From: Phycicoccus sp. Root101
GTDB lineage: Bacteria; Actinomycetota; Actinomycetes; Actinomycetales; Dermatophilaceae
Length of the DNA stretch: 64,000 bases
Reading direction: 5' to 3'
Assembly: GCF_001426245.1 (NCBI RefSeq)
Contig: NZ_LMCM01000008.1
Span: 353,888-417,887, forward strand
A program made the translations under genes and the position numbers. The notes beneath the pieces were generated by a model that was not told the origin of the DNA, did not search any database, and saw nothing but the letters and a program-made list of their open reading frames with translations. Shown one piece after another: positions 16,587 through 24,210 of the stretch. Position 1 is the stretch's first letter; each line of letters starts with the position of its first letter.

Positions 16587-17303
16587 TCAGGCTGGGTTCG
16601 CGGTTCGGAGGCAGAACTCGTTCCCGTCGGGATCGGTCATGGCGACCCAGCCCTCGCCGCACTACCCGACGCTCGACCTCGCGGCGCCGAGGGAGAGGAG
16701 GCGCTCGACCTCATCGGTGTCGCCTGCTGAGTGCGGGGCGAGGTTGAGGTGCAGCCGGTTCTTCGCGAGCTTGGGGTGGAAGGGCGGTCCGCCCCAGCTG
16801 ATCTTCGATCCACCGTCCGCGGCCTGGATGGCCGTCTCCTCGTCCTGGTCCCAGACCAGCGGCCAACCCAGGGCCTCGCTCCAGAAGTAGCCCACCTGTT
16901 GGCTGCCGTCGGAGGAGAAGGCGCCGATCCGGCCGGTGCCGCGCAGGAAGTTGTTCGTCGGCTCCACGACGCAGAACTCATTGCCCTCCGGGTCCGCCAG
17001 GACGACGTGCTCCTCCTCGGGCAGCTGTCCGACATCGAGGTGTCGTCCGCCGGCCGCGAGGGCGCGCGCCACCGTGTCCTGCTGGTCCTGCAGCGACAGG
17101 GTCATCAGGTCGAAGTGGATCTGGTTCGGCCGGGTCTTCGGGACCTCCGTGGGCAGGAAGCGGACCTGGAGCTGCCCGTCGTCACCGGGGAGCAGGGTCA
17201 CCCCGTCGCCGGCGACGTCCCGGCCGAGCACGCTCGCCCAGAACCCCGCGAGGCGACGTGGGTGCCGCGCGTCGAAGCAGAGCTCCACCAGCCGGCTGGT
17301 CAT
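16587..17303 (-). pseudogene. VOC (glyoxalase-like) domain protein with in-frame amber codon
   Basis: The ATG at 17303 has a good GGAGG site and opens a two-module vicinal-oxygen-chelate protein. Module 1 contains LVELCFDARHPRRLAGFWAS and ends VVLADPEGNEFCVVEP; module 2 begins around IGAFSSDGSQQVGYFWSEAL. After 213 codons there is a TAG at 16662-16664. Beyond it the same frame continues for 24 residues, CGEGWVAMTDPDGNEFCLRT and ANPA, ending in TGA at 16587. DPDGNEFC is the conserved end motif of the second module, matching ADPEGNEFC in the first. So the amber codon cuts off the natural C-terminus, including a likely metal-site Glu. A TAGCGT hexamer around 17362-17367 is a likely -10. Confidence 0.75.
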
Positions 17304-17587
17304 CGCGCCTCCGAGTTCGATCGGCCCAGCGGGTGCTGCCCTCACCCGGGGTTTCCACTGATCGACGCTAGGCCTCGGTTCATGGGGACGCAACGGAATT
17401 CCGACCGGCCGTCCCGTCGCGTTCAACGCTGTCGGCGCAGTCGGTCCAGAGACGGTCACCCGCACGGGCTCCCCTCCTCGGGCCCGACCCGCAGGCGCCC
17501 TCGGAGCCTTTCGCCAACCCGGAAGGCGCTCGGCGCCGAACTCCTCCCCGTGGCCGTCACATCGACCACCTGATCCGGAGGCATCAC
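17304..17587. promoter_or_regulatory. Divergent control region, VOC gene and cupredoxin operon
   Basis: 284 bp without a gene. The minus-strand promoter for the VOC gene is probably near 17362. On the plus strand a good Shine-Dalgarno sequence (GGAGG, about 7 nt before the ATG at 17588) marks the cupredoxin start. GGAATT at 17395 with CGTC at 17415 vaguely resembles an extracytoplasmic-function sigma promoter, but spacing is short and I do not rely on it. Confidence 0.3.
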
Positions 17588-18025
17588 ATGACCCGCAAGA
17601 TCACACTCATCGCCCTCGTCCCCGTTCTGGCCCTCGGCCTGGCTGCCTGTGGCTCGTCGAACTCGGACAGCGCCTCGTCGCCCTCCACCTCCTCGACGTC
17701 CATGTCGTCCATGCCGATGCCCTCGGAGACGCCCTCTTCGAAGGCCGCTGAGTCGCCGTCGTCGAGCGCATCCGACGCCGCGTCCGCCGTCATCACGATC
17801 ACGGACTTCAAGTTCAAGGTGCCTGCATCGGTGGCGCCCGGCGCCACCATCACCATCAAGAACGGCGACTCGCAGGCGCACACCGTCACGTCCAAGTCGG
17901 GCGGCTTCGACGTCAAGATCGACCCCAACGGCACCGCGACGATGAAGGCCCCCGACAAGGCGGGCAGCTTCGACTTCGTCTGCACCTTCCACGCGGACAT
18001 GTCCAGCACGCTCGTCGTCAAGTGA
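17588..18025 (+). CDS. Cupredoxin-domain lipoprotein
   Basis: A 145-residue exported copper-protein candidate. It has a lipoprotein signal (LIALVPVLALGLAAC, lipobox LAAC near residue 21), a Ser/Pro/Met-rich linker (SMSSMPMPSETPSSKAAES) and a plastocyanin-like beta domain from VITITDFKFKVPASVAPGAT. Likely type-1 copper ligands are His in QAHTV and the Cys, His and Met of CTFHADM, in the canonical spacing. The Met-rich linker could also bind copper. It starts an operon: the next gene overlaps its stop (GTGA). Likely role: membrane-anchored extracellular electron transfer or copper handling; the partner is unknown. Confidence 0.88.
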   Translation: MTRKITLIALVPVLALGLAACGSSNSDSASSPSTSSTSMSSMPMPSETPSSKAAESPSSSASDAASAVITITDFKFKVPASVAPGATITIKNGDSQAHTVTSKSGGFDVKIDPNGTATMKAPDKAGSFDFVCTFHADMSSTLVVK

Positions 18026-18492
18026 GCACCGCACGCACCGTTGTGCAGCAACGGAGCTCGCGAGACAACGCTGGCGTCGTGCTCCGCGTGGCTGTGGCTC
18101 TCTGCCTGGTCGTGGACGCCGCCGTGCACCTCCACCTCGCCCGTGGGTACCAGCAGTCCGCCCCGAGCGGCATCGGTGCGGGCAACCTCTTCCGCATCCA
18201 GGCCGTCTTCGCGCTCGGCGTCGCGGTCTGGCTCGCCTGGCGCGGTGGCCGCGCTGCCTTCCTCGCCGCCTTCGCCGTGGGGGTGAGCGCGGTCGCCGCC
18301 GTCGTCCTCTACCGCTACGTCAACGTCCCCGCCATCGGCCCCCTGCCGGCGATGTACGAGCCGGTGTGGTTCGCCGAGAAGACGCTCAGCGCCGTCGCCG
18401 AGGGCGTTGCGGCTGCGGGGGCCCTGTTGGCGTTGTCGCTCACCACCGGCCGCAGCTCGGCCCCACGGCACGGCGGCCCGACCAGAAACTAG
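18022..18492 (+). CDS. Small integral membrane protein of the cupredoxin operon
   Basis: A 156-residue protein with about four hydrophobic helices (GVVLRVAVALCLVVDAAVHL; FRIQAVFALGVAVWLAW; AAFLAAFAVGVSAVAAVVLY; and a C-terminal segment). A His pair (VHLHLARGYQ) follows the first helix and might be a metal or quinone contact, but this is speculation. I do not recognise a named family. The GTG start overlaps the stop of the cupredoxin gene, so the two are translationally coupled and probably function together. Its stop codon lies inside the palindrome AACTAGTT (18487-18494). Confidence 0.75.
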   Translation: MSTARTVVQQRSSRDNAGVVLRVAVALCLVVDAAVHLHLARGYQQSAPSGIGAGNLFRIQAVFALGVAVWLAWRGGRAAFLAAFAVGVSAVAAVVLYRYVNVPAIGPLPAMYEPVWFAEKTLSAVAEGVAAAGALLALSLTTGRSSAPRHGGPTRN

Positions 18493-18594
18493 TTGGCCCC
18501 CGCACCAGTCCGTTCCACGCCGGGCACCGAAGTACCTGCACAAGCGTGGTTCCCAGTGCGGCCCGATGCGGCCGCGAATCAAGGAGATACCAGA

Positions 18595-19359
18595 ATGCGC
18601 ACTACCTCGAAGATTGCTTCTGTCGCCCTCGGCTCTGCAGTGCTCCTGCCGTTCCTCGGTGCAGGTGTCGCCCAGGCTGCCGACGGCAGCACGATGGCGA
18701 CCCTCCGTCCCGTCGCGTTGAACGGTGTCAAGGGCAGCGGCACCGCGATGGTGACCGTGAACGGCACCCGCATCGACGTGACCATGGCCGCCAACGGCCT
18801 GCTCCCCGACGCGCCGCACGCGGCCCACATCCACTTCGGTGCGGACGCTCGGCACGAGTGCCCGGTCGCCGGTGACGACGCCAAGGGCGACGGCACCATC
18901 AACACCACCGACGGTGGCCCGGCATACGGTCCGATCGTGGTCTCCCTGACCAAGACCGGTGACACCTCGCCGAAGAGCGGCCTCGCGGTCGACCGCTTCG
19001 ACACCGCCCCCGGCGGCAAGATCAACTACGAGCGCGGCAGCATCAACGTCTCCTCCGGCGTGGCCCAGGCCATCACCGAGGGCAAGGCTGTCGTCGTCGT
19101 CCACGGCGTTGACCACAACAACGACGGCAAGTACGACGGCACGACCAAGAGCGACCTCGACCCGAGCCTGCCCACCGAGGCCACTGACCCGGCCATCTGT
19201 GGCGTCCTGAACGCCGCTCCCGCCGGCGGCATGGACACCGGCGCGGGTGGCACGTCCACCCCGAACAACGAGGGCATGCTCCTCCTCGGTGGCGGCCTGC
19301 TCATGGCGGCTGTCGGCACCGGTGCCTTCACTGCTCGCAAGGCTCGTAACCGCGTCTGA
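18595..19359 (+). CDS. CHRD-like secreted, membrane-anchored protein
   Basis: 254 residues. A signal peptide (MRTTSKIASVALGSAVLLPF... then QAADG) is followed by a beta-rich domain with MVTVNGTRIDVTMAANGLLP and HAAHIHFG, which resembles CHRD domains and the related His-rich superoxide-dismutase-like fold; VVVVHGVDHNNDGKYDG contains further His and Asp residues. The C-terminus is STPNNEG, a hydrophobic helix (MLLLGGGLLMAAVGTGAF) and a basic tail RKARNRV. That is the layout of a sortase sorting signal, but no LPxTG or LAxTG is present. A strong ribosome binding site (AAGGAG) precedes the ATG at 18595. The sortase gene overlaps its stop by 1 nt, which makes this protein the obvious candidate substrate. 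Confidence 0.75.
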   Translation: MRTTSKIASVALGSAVLLPFLGAGVAQAADGSTMATLRPVALNGVKGSGTAMVTVNGTRIDVTMAANGLLPDAPHAAHIHFGADARHECPVAGDDAKGDGTINTTDGGPAYGPIVVSLTKTGDTSPKSGLAVDRFDTAPGGKINYERGSINVSSGVAQAITEGKAVVVVHGVDHNNDGKYDGTTKSDLDPSLPTEATDPAICGVLNAAPAGGMDTGAGGTSTPNNEGMLLLGGGLLMAAVGTGAFTARKARNRV

Positions 19360-20069
19360 TGTCTGACATCACGAAGTCCGGTGGCCGTCGCGGCAGCATT
19401 GCCGCGGCGGTCACCGTCGTGCTTCTCGTGGTCGGTGGGTTCCTCGTCGCGAAGTCCTTCTCGGGAACCGATGCCCCGCCGCAGCCCGACGCAGCCCAGT
19501 CCGCACCGTCGGTCACGCCGGCACCCTCGTCCTCACCGCCGAGCCCGACGTCGTCACCCACCTCCGCGACCGGGAAGACCGCTGCTCCCAGCACCGCGGA
19601 CTTCGGTCCGATCATGGGACCGAGCGCGCCCGTCTCGCTGAAGATCCCGTCGATCGGTGTCGACACCAAGGGCATCGTCGACCTCGGTCTCGACAAGAGC
19701 GGCAAGCTGCAGGCCCCGACCGACTTCGGCAGGGCCGGCTGGTACGCCAACGGCCCGACCCCGGGTGAGTTCGGCCCCGCGGTCATCGGTGCCCACGTCG
19801 ACAGCAAGTCCGGTCCCGCCGTGTTCTACCGCCTGGGATCGTTGAAGAAGGGCGCCACCGTGTCCGTGGCCCGCAAGGACGGTTCGACGGCGCGCTTCGT
19901 CGTCGACCGTGTCGCGCGCTACTCGAAGGCGGACTTCCCGACCATGACCGTCTACGGCGACACGAAGGGCCGCGCCGAGCTCCGGCTCATCACCTGCGGC
20001 GGTGCCTTCGACCAGTCCACGGGTCACTACGTCGACAACATCGTGGCGTTCGCCCACCTCACCTCCTGA
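19359..20069 (+). CDS. Class F-type sortase
   Basis: A 236-residue membrane-anchored transpeptidase. An N-terminal helix (GSIAAAVTVVLLVVGGFLVA) and a Pro/Ser-rich linker lead to a sortase domain: VSLKIPSIGVDTKGIVDLGL, GWYANGPTPGEFGPAVIGAH with the presumed catalytic His, and ELRLITCGGAFD with the catalytic Cys. The TCGG.FD signature is what I associate with class F enzymes. No arginine occurs in the ~24 residues after the Cys, where sortases normally carry their third catalytic residue, so activity deserves testing. It is coupled (TGATG) to the CHRD-like gene, its likely substrate. No canonical LPxTG protein was found elsewhere in the window. Confidence 0.85.
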   Translation: MSDITKSGGRRGSIAAAVTVVLLVVGGFLVAKSFSGTDAPPQPDAAQSAPSVTPAPSSSPPSPTSSPTSATGKTAAPSTADFGPIMGPSAPVSLKIPSIGVDTKGIVDLGLDKSGKLQAPTDFGRAGWYANGPTPGEFGPAVIGAHVDSKSGPAVFYRLGSLKKGATVSVARKDGSTARFVVDRVARYSKADFPTMTVYGDTKGRAELRLITCGGAFDQSTGHYVDNIVAFAHLTS

Positions 20070-20081
20070 CGGATCTTTCCC

Positions 20082-20116
20082 GGCCCGATTCCGTTGCTGC
20101 GCAACGATGCTGGGCC
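20082..20116 (+). terminator. Two-part stem-loop after the sortase gene
   Basis: GGCCC (20082-20086) pairs with GGGCC (20112-20116), and inside it CGTTGC (20092-20097) pairs with GCAACG (20101-20106) around a 3-nt loop. It lies 13 bp past the sortase stop and ahead of the next promoter, so it probably ends the cupredoxin-sortase operon. Confidence 0.5.
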
Positions 20117-20153
20117 TGTGGACGGTGCCGGTGCCCTTGTCAGTGGTCGCCGA

Positions 20154-20159
20154 TAGTGT
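20154..20159 (+). promoter_or_regulatory. -10 element TAGTGT for the DUF222/HNH gene
   Basis: TAGTGT is followed by 7 nt and the ATG at 20167, which decides that start over longer upstream readings and implies a leaderless mRNA. Confidence 0.55.
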
Positions 20160-20166
20160 CCTCGGT

Positions 20167-21591
20167 ATGGCGATCGCTCCGGGCACGTCGCACCCCACCT
20201 TCGGTGGTGGTGCACGCAAGGGTGCGGCCCGTCCGGTGCTGGGTGGCGCGCGGGTCGCCCTGGAGGCAATGACCGACGGTGCCGCAGATCGGTTGTGGGC
20301 GTTGTCCGACGCCGAAGTCGGTGACGCGCTCGGCGTGCTGGCTGAGGTGCACGCGGCTGTTGCGGCCCAGCTGGTCGCGGTGCTGGCAGAGGCCAAGGGT
20401 CGCAGCCTGGGTTCGGGCCAGGGGTGGGGCGCGGTCGACTGGGCACGGGCGATGGCGCCGTCCCTGCCTACCAAGGACCTGCTCGACGCTCATGTCGTGG
20501 CGACCGCGGTCCTCGACGGGGTTCGTCCCGAGCTCGGCGACCACCGGTTGGGCGAGGTCGCCGATGCGGTCGCTGCAGCCGCCTCGGGTGATGCGCAGGA
20601 GCGGGCCGGGGCGTTGCCCGTGTCCAAGGCGGCGCAGCTGTGCCGGTTCCACCGCGGGATCCGTGGGTTGGCCGAGCCGGCCTGGTTGGCCGGGGCGACG
20701 GCTGACCTGGTGGATGCGGCACGGGGCAGGTGGGGTTGGGACGAGCGCACGTTGGCGGTCGCGGTCAGGCGCACCACGGATGTGGCGCGCTCGGACGGGA
20801 CGGTGGAGCGGGACGCGCAGGTCCGTCGGGACCACCGGTCGCTGGTGAAGTCGCGTGGTCCGGTGGGGATGTCCCGCTACACGTTGCTGCTGGACGAGGA
20901 AGGCGCCGCGGTCGTCGATGCCGCCGTCGATGCGCTGGCGAAGCCGCGGCGGGACGAGGACACCGGGGAGCTGGACCCGCGCACCCCGGCTGCGCGTCGC
21001 GCGGACGCGTTGTTGGACCTGGTGGCCAGGGCGGTGTCCGCACCCAGCGGGGTGCCTCGGCAGGCGAAGACGAGCCTCGTGGTGACAGTGCCGCTGGACG
21101 TTTTGCAGGGCCGGTGCCGGGGGGCGGGGATGACCCTCGATGGTGAGGCCCTGACGGTGGGGGCGGTGCGTCGGATGGCGTGCGACGCGCAGGTCATCCC
21201 TGTGGTCCTGGGTGCTCGTGGTGAGGTGCTGGACCAGGGGATGGGGCGGCGGTTGTTCGACCGGGCGCAGGTCCGGCACCTGTGGTTGCGGGATGGGCAG
21301 TGCACCTTCCCCGGCTGTTCGAAGCCTGCGGCGTGGACGGATGCGCACCACCTGGTCCACTGGGCCGACGGTGGCCCGACGGACATCGACAACGCTGCCC
21401 TGTTGTGCCGGGCCCATCACACGGTGGTGCACACGAACCGCTACGGCGGCAGGGTCCGCCTCGAGCACGGCAGCCCACGGGTCGAGTGGGACCTGACGGT
21501 CGGCTCCTACGACACCACCCTCGACGAATGGCGACAACGCACCCGACAACGAGCCCGGACACGGCCACGCCCCCACCCCGCCACGACCTGA
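20167..21591 (+). CDS. DUF222 / HNH endonuclease domain protein (13E12-type)
   Basis: A 474-residue protein of the REP13E12-like family that is widespread and repeated in actinobacterial genomes. An N-terminal helical DUF222 region (about 20-330) is followed by a C-terminal HNH nuclease motif: CTFPGCSKPAAWTDAHHLVH with the zinc-binding Cys pair and the catalytic His pair, then GGPTDIDNAALLCRAHHTVVH. Such genes often occur in variable regions and may be mobile or associated with phage-like elements, though no flanking repeats are visible here. Function is unknown. The start is set by the TAGTGT hexamer 7 nt upstream of the ATG. Confidence 0.88.
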   Translation: MAIAPGTSHPTFGGGARKGAARPVLGGARVALEAMTDGAADRLWALSDAEVGDALGVLAEVHAAVAAQLVAVLAEAKGRSLGSGQGWGAVDWARAMAPSLPTKDLLDAHVVATAVLDGVRPELGDHRLGEVADAVAAAASGDAQERAGALPVSKAAQLCRFHRGIRGLAEPAWLAGATADLVDAARGRWGWDERTLAVAVRRTTDVARSDGTVERDAQVRRDHRSLVKSRGPVGMSRYTLLLDEEGAAVVDAAVDALAKPRRDEDTGELDPRTPAARRADALLDLVARAVSAPSGVPRQAKTSLVVTVPLDVLQGRCRGAGMTLDGEALTVGAVRRMACDAQVIPVVLGARGEVLDQGMGRRLFDRAQVRHLWLRDGQCTFPGCSKPAAWTDAHHLVHWADGGPTDIDNAALLCRAHHTVVHTNRYGGRVRLEHGSPRVEWDLTVGSYDTTLDEWRQRTRQRARTRPRPHPATT

Positions 21592-21646
21592 GCGGGCGAT
21601 GGTCCACGCCCACCTCCCGGTGTTGCAGTTCTGGGATGGTGCTGGG

Positions 21647-22183
21647 GTGACTCCACTGGATGACCGTGCCGTCCATGCCTTGCCGGTGCTCGTCCTGACG
21701 GGCGGGCCCGCAGCAGGGAAGACGTCCACGGCTCGCGCCGTCGCTGCACAGCTTGAGCGTGCAGCGGTGATCGACGTCGACGACCCGCGGCACCTCGTGG
21801 TTGCGGGCCACGCCGCACCCTGGGAGGGCTCGAATGGCCTGCTTCAGCAGGAGCTCGGGGTGCGGCACGCGTGTCTCCTGGCTCGCAGCCTGACCACCGA
21901 GGGGTTCGCCGTGGTCGTCGCTGACGTGCTGACACCGGCAACGACCACCATGTACCGCGAGCTGCTCGAGAGGGTGGCCGTCGTGCACCTCGCCGTGTCC
22001 CCGCAGGAGGCCGCGCGTCGTGCGATCGGGCGAGAGGTTCAGCTCACCGGCGAGGAGTTCGAGGAGCTCCACCGTGCCCAGGCGGAGCAGGTGCCGTTCG
22101 CCGACCACGTGGTCGACGTGACGCGGATGTCGCCGGAGGAACAGCGGGAGGCGGTCGCGCGAGCCTGGGACCAGCCGTTCTGA
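21647..22183 (+). CDS. P-loop kinase-like protein (zeta-toxin/phosphotransferase-like)
   Basis: A 178-residue P-loop NTPase. The Walker A motif LVLTGGPAAGKTSTARAVA is at the N-terminus, followed by AAVIDVDDPRHLVVAG where an Asp pair is expected for a small-molecule kinase, and VVHLAVSPQEAARRAIGREV, a lid-like Arg-rich helix. The layout resembles chloramphenicol phosphotransferase-like and zeta-toxin-like kinases; no antitoxin-like small gene is adjacent, so a toxin role is not supported. GTG 21647 is preferred over the earlier TTG/GTG codons because it directly precedes the domain and has a GATGGT hexamer 6 nt upstream. It converges on the sigma-like gene with 8 bp between stops. Confidence 0.7.
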   Translation: MTPLDDRAVHALPVLVLTGGPAAGKTSTARAVAAQLERAAVIDVDDPRHLVVAGHAAPWEGSNGLLQQELGVRHACLLARSLTTEGFAVVVADVLTPATTTMYRELLERVAVVHLAVSPQEAARRAIGREVQLTGEEFEELHRAQAEQVPFADHVVDVTRMSPEEQREAVARAWDQPF

Positions 22184-22191
22184 CGAGTGGG

Positions 22192-22518
22192 TCAGGCGGC
22201 CCGGGGTCCGCGTGCCGAGCGGGCGAGGTCGTAGACGATCGTCGTCATCCAGCTCAACGACCGGTGCTGCAGGGTGTCGAAGTCCCGGGCAGTGGCCCAG
22301 ATCTGGGCGTAGGCAGCCAGGGTGGTCTCCTCGGCCCGGCCATGGTCACCGAGCACGGTGAGGGCGAGGTGGTAGAAGCGCGCCGCGGTGCGGTCGTACA
22401 GGTCCCCGAAGGCCGTGGCGTCGCCGAGGGCGGAGCGGGACAGCAGCCCGTCCAGCTCGGTAGCCGGTGCCGGTGTTGCCTCAGTGTGGAGCTGCGACGC
22501 CGCCCCCAGATCCGTCAT
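22192..22518 (-). CDS. Sigma-70 region 2-only protein
   Basis: A 108-residue protein matching only region 2 of an extracytoplasmic-function sigma factor of the SigK type. LLSRSALGDATAFGDLYDRT and TVLGDHGRAEETTLAAYAQI correspond to the core-binding and -10-recognition helices, and the segment ending HRSLSWMTTIVYDLARSA corresponds to the end of region 2. There is no region 4, which normally binds the -35 element: the frame stops at 22192, 8 bp from the convergent kinase. The ATG at 22518 has CACAGT exactly 7 nt upstream (leaderless). It could be a truncated remnant or a specialised regulator that binds core polymerase without promoter specificity. Confidence 0.75.
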   Translation of the reverse strand: MTDLGAASQLHTEATPAPATELDGLLSRSALGDATAFGDLYDRTAARFYHLALTVLGDHGRAEETTLAAYAQIWATARDFDTLQHRSLSWMTTIVYDLARSARGPRAA

Positions 22519-22525
22519 GTCCACC

Positions 22526-22531
22526 ACTGTG
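22526..22531 (-). promoter_or_regulatory. -10-like CACAGT for the sigma-like gene
   Basis: Minus-strand CACAGT with 7 nt to the ATG at 22518. The first base deviates from the usual T, so confidence is limited. Confidence 0.4.
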
Positions 22532-22664
22532 CGCCCAACCCGGACGAACCGCACCACGGGGACGGCCAGCGGTTCGCGCCGGCCGAGAACCTGCCCGAAC
22601 GGACCAGGTCGCCCGTCCTGCGCGGGGTCGGCAACCGTGGGGCGAACAGCACCTGACCGGCGGG

Positions 22665-22670
22665 TAGCAT
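22665..22670 (+). promoter_or_regulatory. -10 element TAGCAT for glmU-prs
   Basis: TAGCAT is about 47 nt upstream of the chosen glmU start (GTG 22717). Unlike many genes here, glmU would then have a leader of about 40 nt with a GGAG site 9 nt before the start. Confidence 0.5.
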
Positions 22671-22716
22671 GACGCCCGACCCGTCGCACCCGACCAGATC
22701 TCTGGAGTCCTCGCGC

Positions 22717-24210
22717 GTGAACGTCCCCCACGGCACCCCCAGGCTCGCTGCAGTCATCGTCCTCGCCGCAGGTGAGGGCACCCGGATGAAGTCCTCGACC
22801 CCCAAGGTCCTGCACCGGATCGGGGGCCGGACCCTCGTCGGACACGCGATCGCAGCGGCCCGGGCGGCCCAGCCGGAGCACCTCGCGGTCGTCGTCCGCC
22901 ACGAGCGCGACCTCGTCGCCGCCCACGTCGCAGAGGTCGACTCCTCCGCGGTCATCGCGGACCAGGACGAGGTCAAGGGCACCGGCCGCGCCACGGAGTG
23001 CGCTCTCGACGTGCTCCCCGCCGACCTCGAGGGCACCGTCCTCGTCACGTACGGCGACGTCCCCCTGCTCGCCGGCGACACCCTGGTGTCGCTGCTCGCC
23101 GAGCACGCGGAGTCCGGCAGCGCCGCAACCGTGATCACGGCCCACCTCGCCGACCCCACGGGGTACGGCCGGATCCTGCGGGACGCCGACGGCGGCGTCG
23201 AGGGGATCGTCGAGCAGAAGGACGCCACCGAGCAGCAGCGCGCGATCACCGAGATCAACTCGGGGATCTACGCCTTCGACGCGACGGTCCTGCGTGAGGC
23301 TCTGGCCAAGGTCGGCACCGACAACGCCCAGGGAGAGAAGTACCTCACCGACGTGCTGGCCATCGCCCGTGGCGCCGGTGGCCGGGTCAGCGCCCACCTC
23401 ATCGAGGACCTGTGGCAGACCGAGGGCGTGAACGACCGGGTGCAGCTCGCCCGCCTCGGCAAGGAGCTCAACCGCCGCACCACCGAGCGCTGGATGCGTG
23501 AGGGCGTCACGATCATCGACCCCGACACCACGTGGATCGACACGGACGTCACCATCGGCCGTGACGCCACCGTCCTGCCCGGCACCCAGCTGCTCGGGGC
23601 GACGACCATCGGTGCGACCGCCGTCATCGGCCCCGACACCACCCTCACCGACACCGAGGTGGGGGAGGGGGCCGAGGTCAAGCGCACCGAGGCCCTGCTC
23701 GCCGTCATCGGCGCGGGCGCGACGGTGGGTCCGTTCAGCTACCTGCGCCCCGGCACCGAGCTCGGCGCGAAGGGCAAGATCGGCGGTTTCGTCGAGACCA
23801 AGAACGCGAAGATCGCCGACGGTGCCAAGGTCCCGCACCTCACGTATGCCGGTGACGTCACCATCGGTGAGGGCGCCAACATCGGCGCGGGGACGATCTT
23901 CGCCAACTACGACGGCATCAAGAAGCACCACACGACGATCGGGCGGCACAGCTTCGTGGGCTCCAACTCGGTGCTCGTCGCGCCGGTCACCATCGCCGAC
24001 GGCGCGTACGTCGGCGCCGGCTCCGCAGTGACCGGTGACGTCGACCCGGGCCAGATCGCGGTGGCCCGCGGACGGCAGAAGAACATCGACGGCTGGGTGG
24101 CCCGCGCCCGCGCCGGCACGAAGACGGACGAAGCCGCCAGGGCGGCGCAGGCCGCGAAGGTGGCTGCGCCGCATACCGAAGACTCCACGGAAGGGCAGGG
24201 CCAGGCGTGA
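22717..24210 (+). CDS. glmU: Bifunctional UDP-N-acetylglucosamine pyrophosphorylase/acetyltransferase
   Basis: GlmU acetylates glucosamine-1-phosphate and then uridylates it, giving UDP-GlcNAc for peptidoglycan. 497 residues. The N-terminal uridyltransferase has VIVLAAGEGTRMKSSTPKVL near residue 12 and VLVTYGDVPLL near 107. The C-terminal left-handed beta-helix carries many hexapeptide repeats (about 260-460), including PGTELGAKGKIGGFVETKNA, HLTYAGDVTIGEGANIGAG and GRHSFVGSNSVLVAPVTI. GTG 22717 is preferred over ATG 22669 because GGAG lies 9 nt upstream and the shorter N-terminus matches the family. It overlaps prs by 4 nt (GTGA), the standard actinobacterial pair. Confidence 0.97.
   Translation: MNVPHGTPRLAAVIVLAAGEGTRMKSSTPKVLHRIGGRTLVGHAIAAARAAQPEHLAVVVRHERDLVAAHVAEVDSSAVIADQDEVKGTGRATECALDVLPADLEGTVLVTYGDVPLLAGDTLVSLLAEHAESGSAATVITAHLADPTGYGRILRDADGGVEGIVEQKDATEQQRAITEINSGIYAFDATVLREALAKVGTDNAQGEKYLTDVLAIARGAGGRVSAHLIEDLWQTEGVNDRVQLARLGKELNRRTTERWMREGVTIIDPDTTWIDTDVTIGRDATVLPGTQLLGATTIGATAVIGPDTTLTDTEVGEGAEVKRTEALLAVIGAGATVGPFSYLRPGTELGAKGKIGGFVETKNAKIADGAKVPHLTYAGDVTIGEGANIGAGTIFANYDGIKKHHTTIGRHSFVGSNSVLVAPVTIADGAYVGAGSAVTGDVDPGQIAVARGRQKNIDGWVARARAGTKTDEAARAAQAAKVAAPHTEDSTEGQGQA

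Noticed and set aside
21599..22183. Zeta-type toxin of a toxin-antitoxin pair
   Set aside because: The fold is compatible, but no small antitoxin-like gene lies next to it; the neighbours are a DUF222 protein and a sigma fragment.
15390..22700. Integrative element with att sites at tRNA-Gln
   Set aside because: I found no integrase and no second copy of the tRNA 3' end in the stretch, so only an accessory block is claimed.
22669..22716. Longer glmU start at ATG 22669
   Set aside because: That ATG overlaps the TAGCAT -10 element and has no ribosome site; GTG 22717 has GGAG at 9 nt and fits the family N-terminus.
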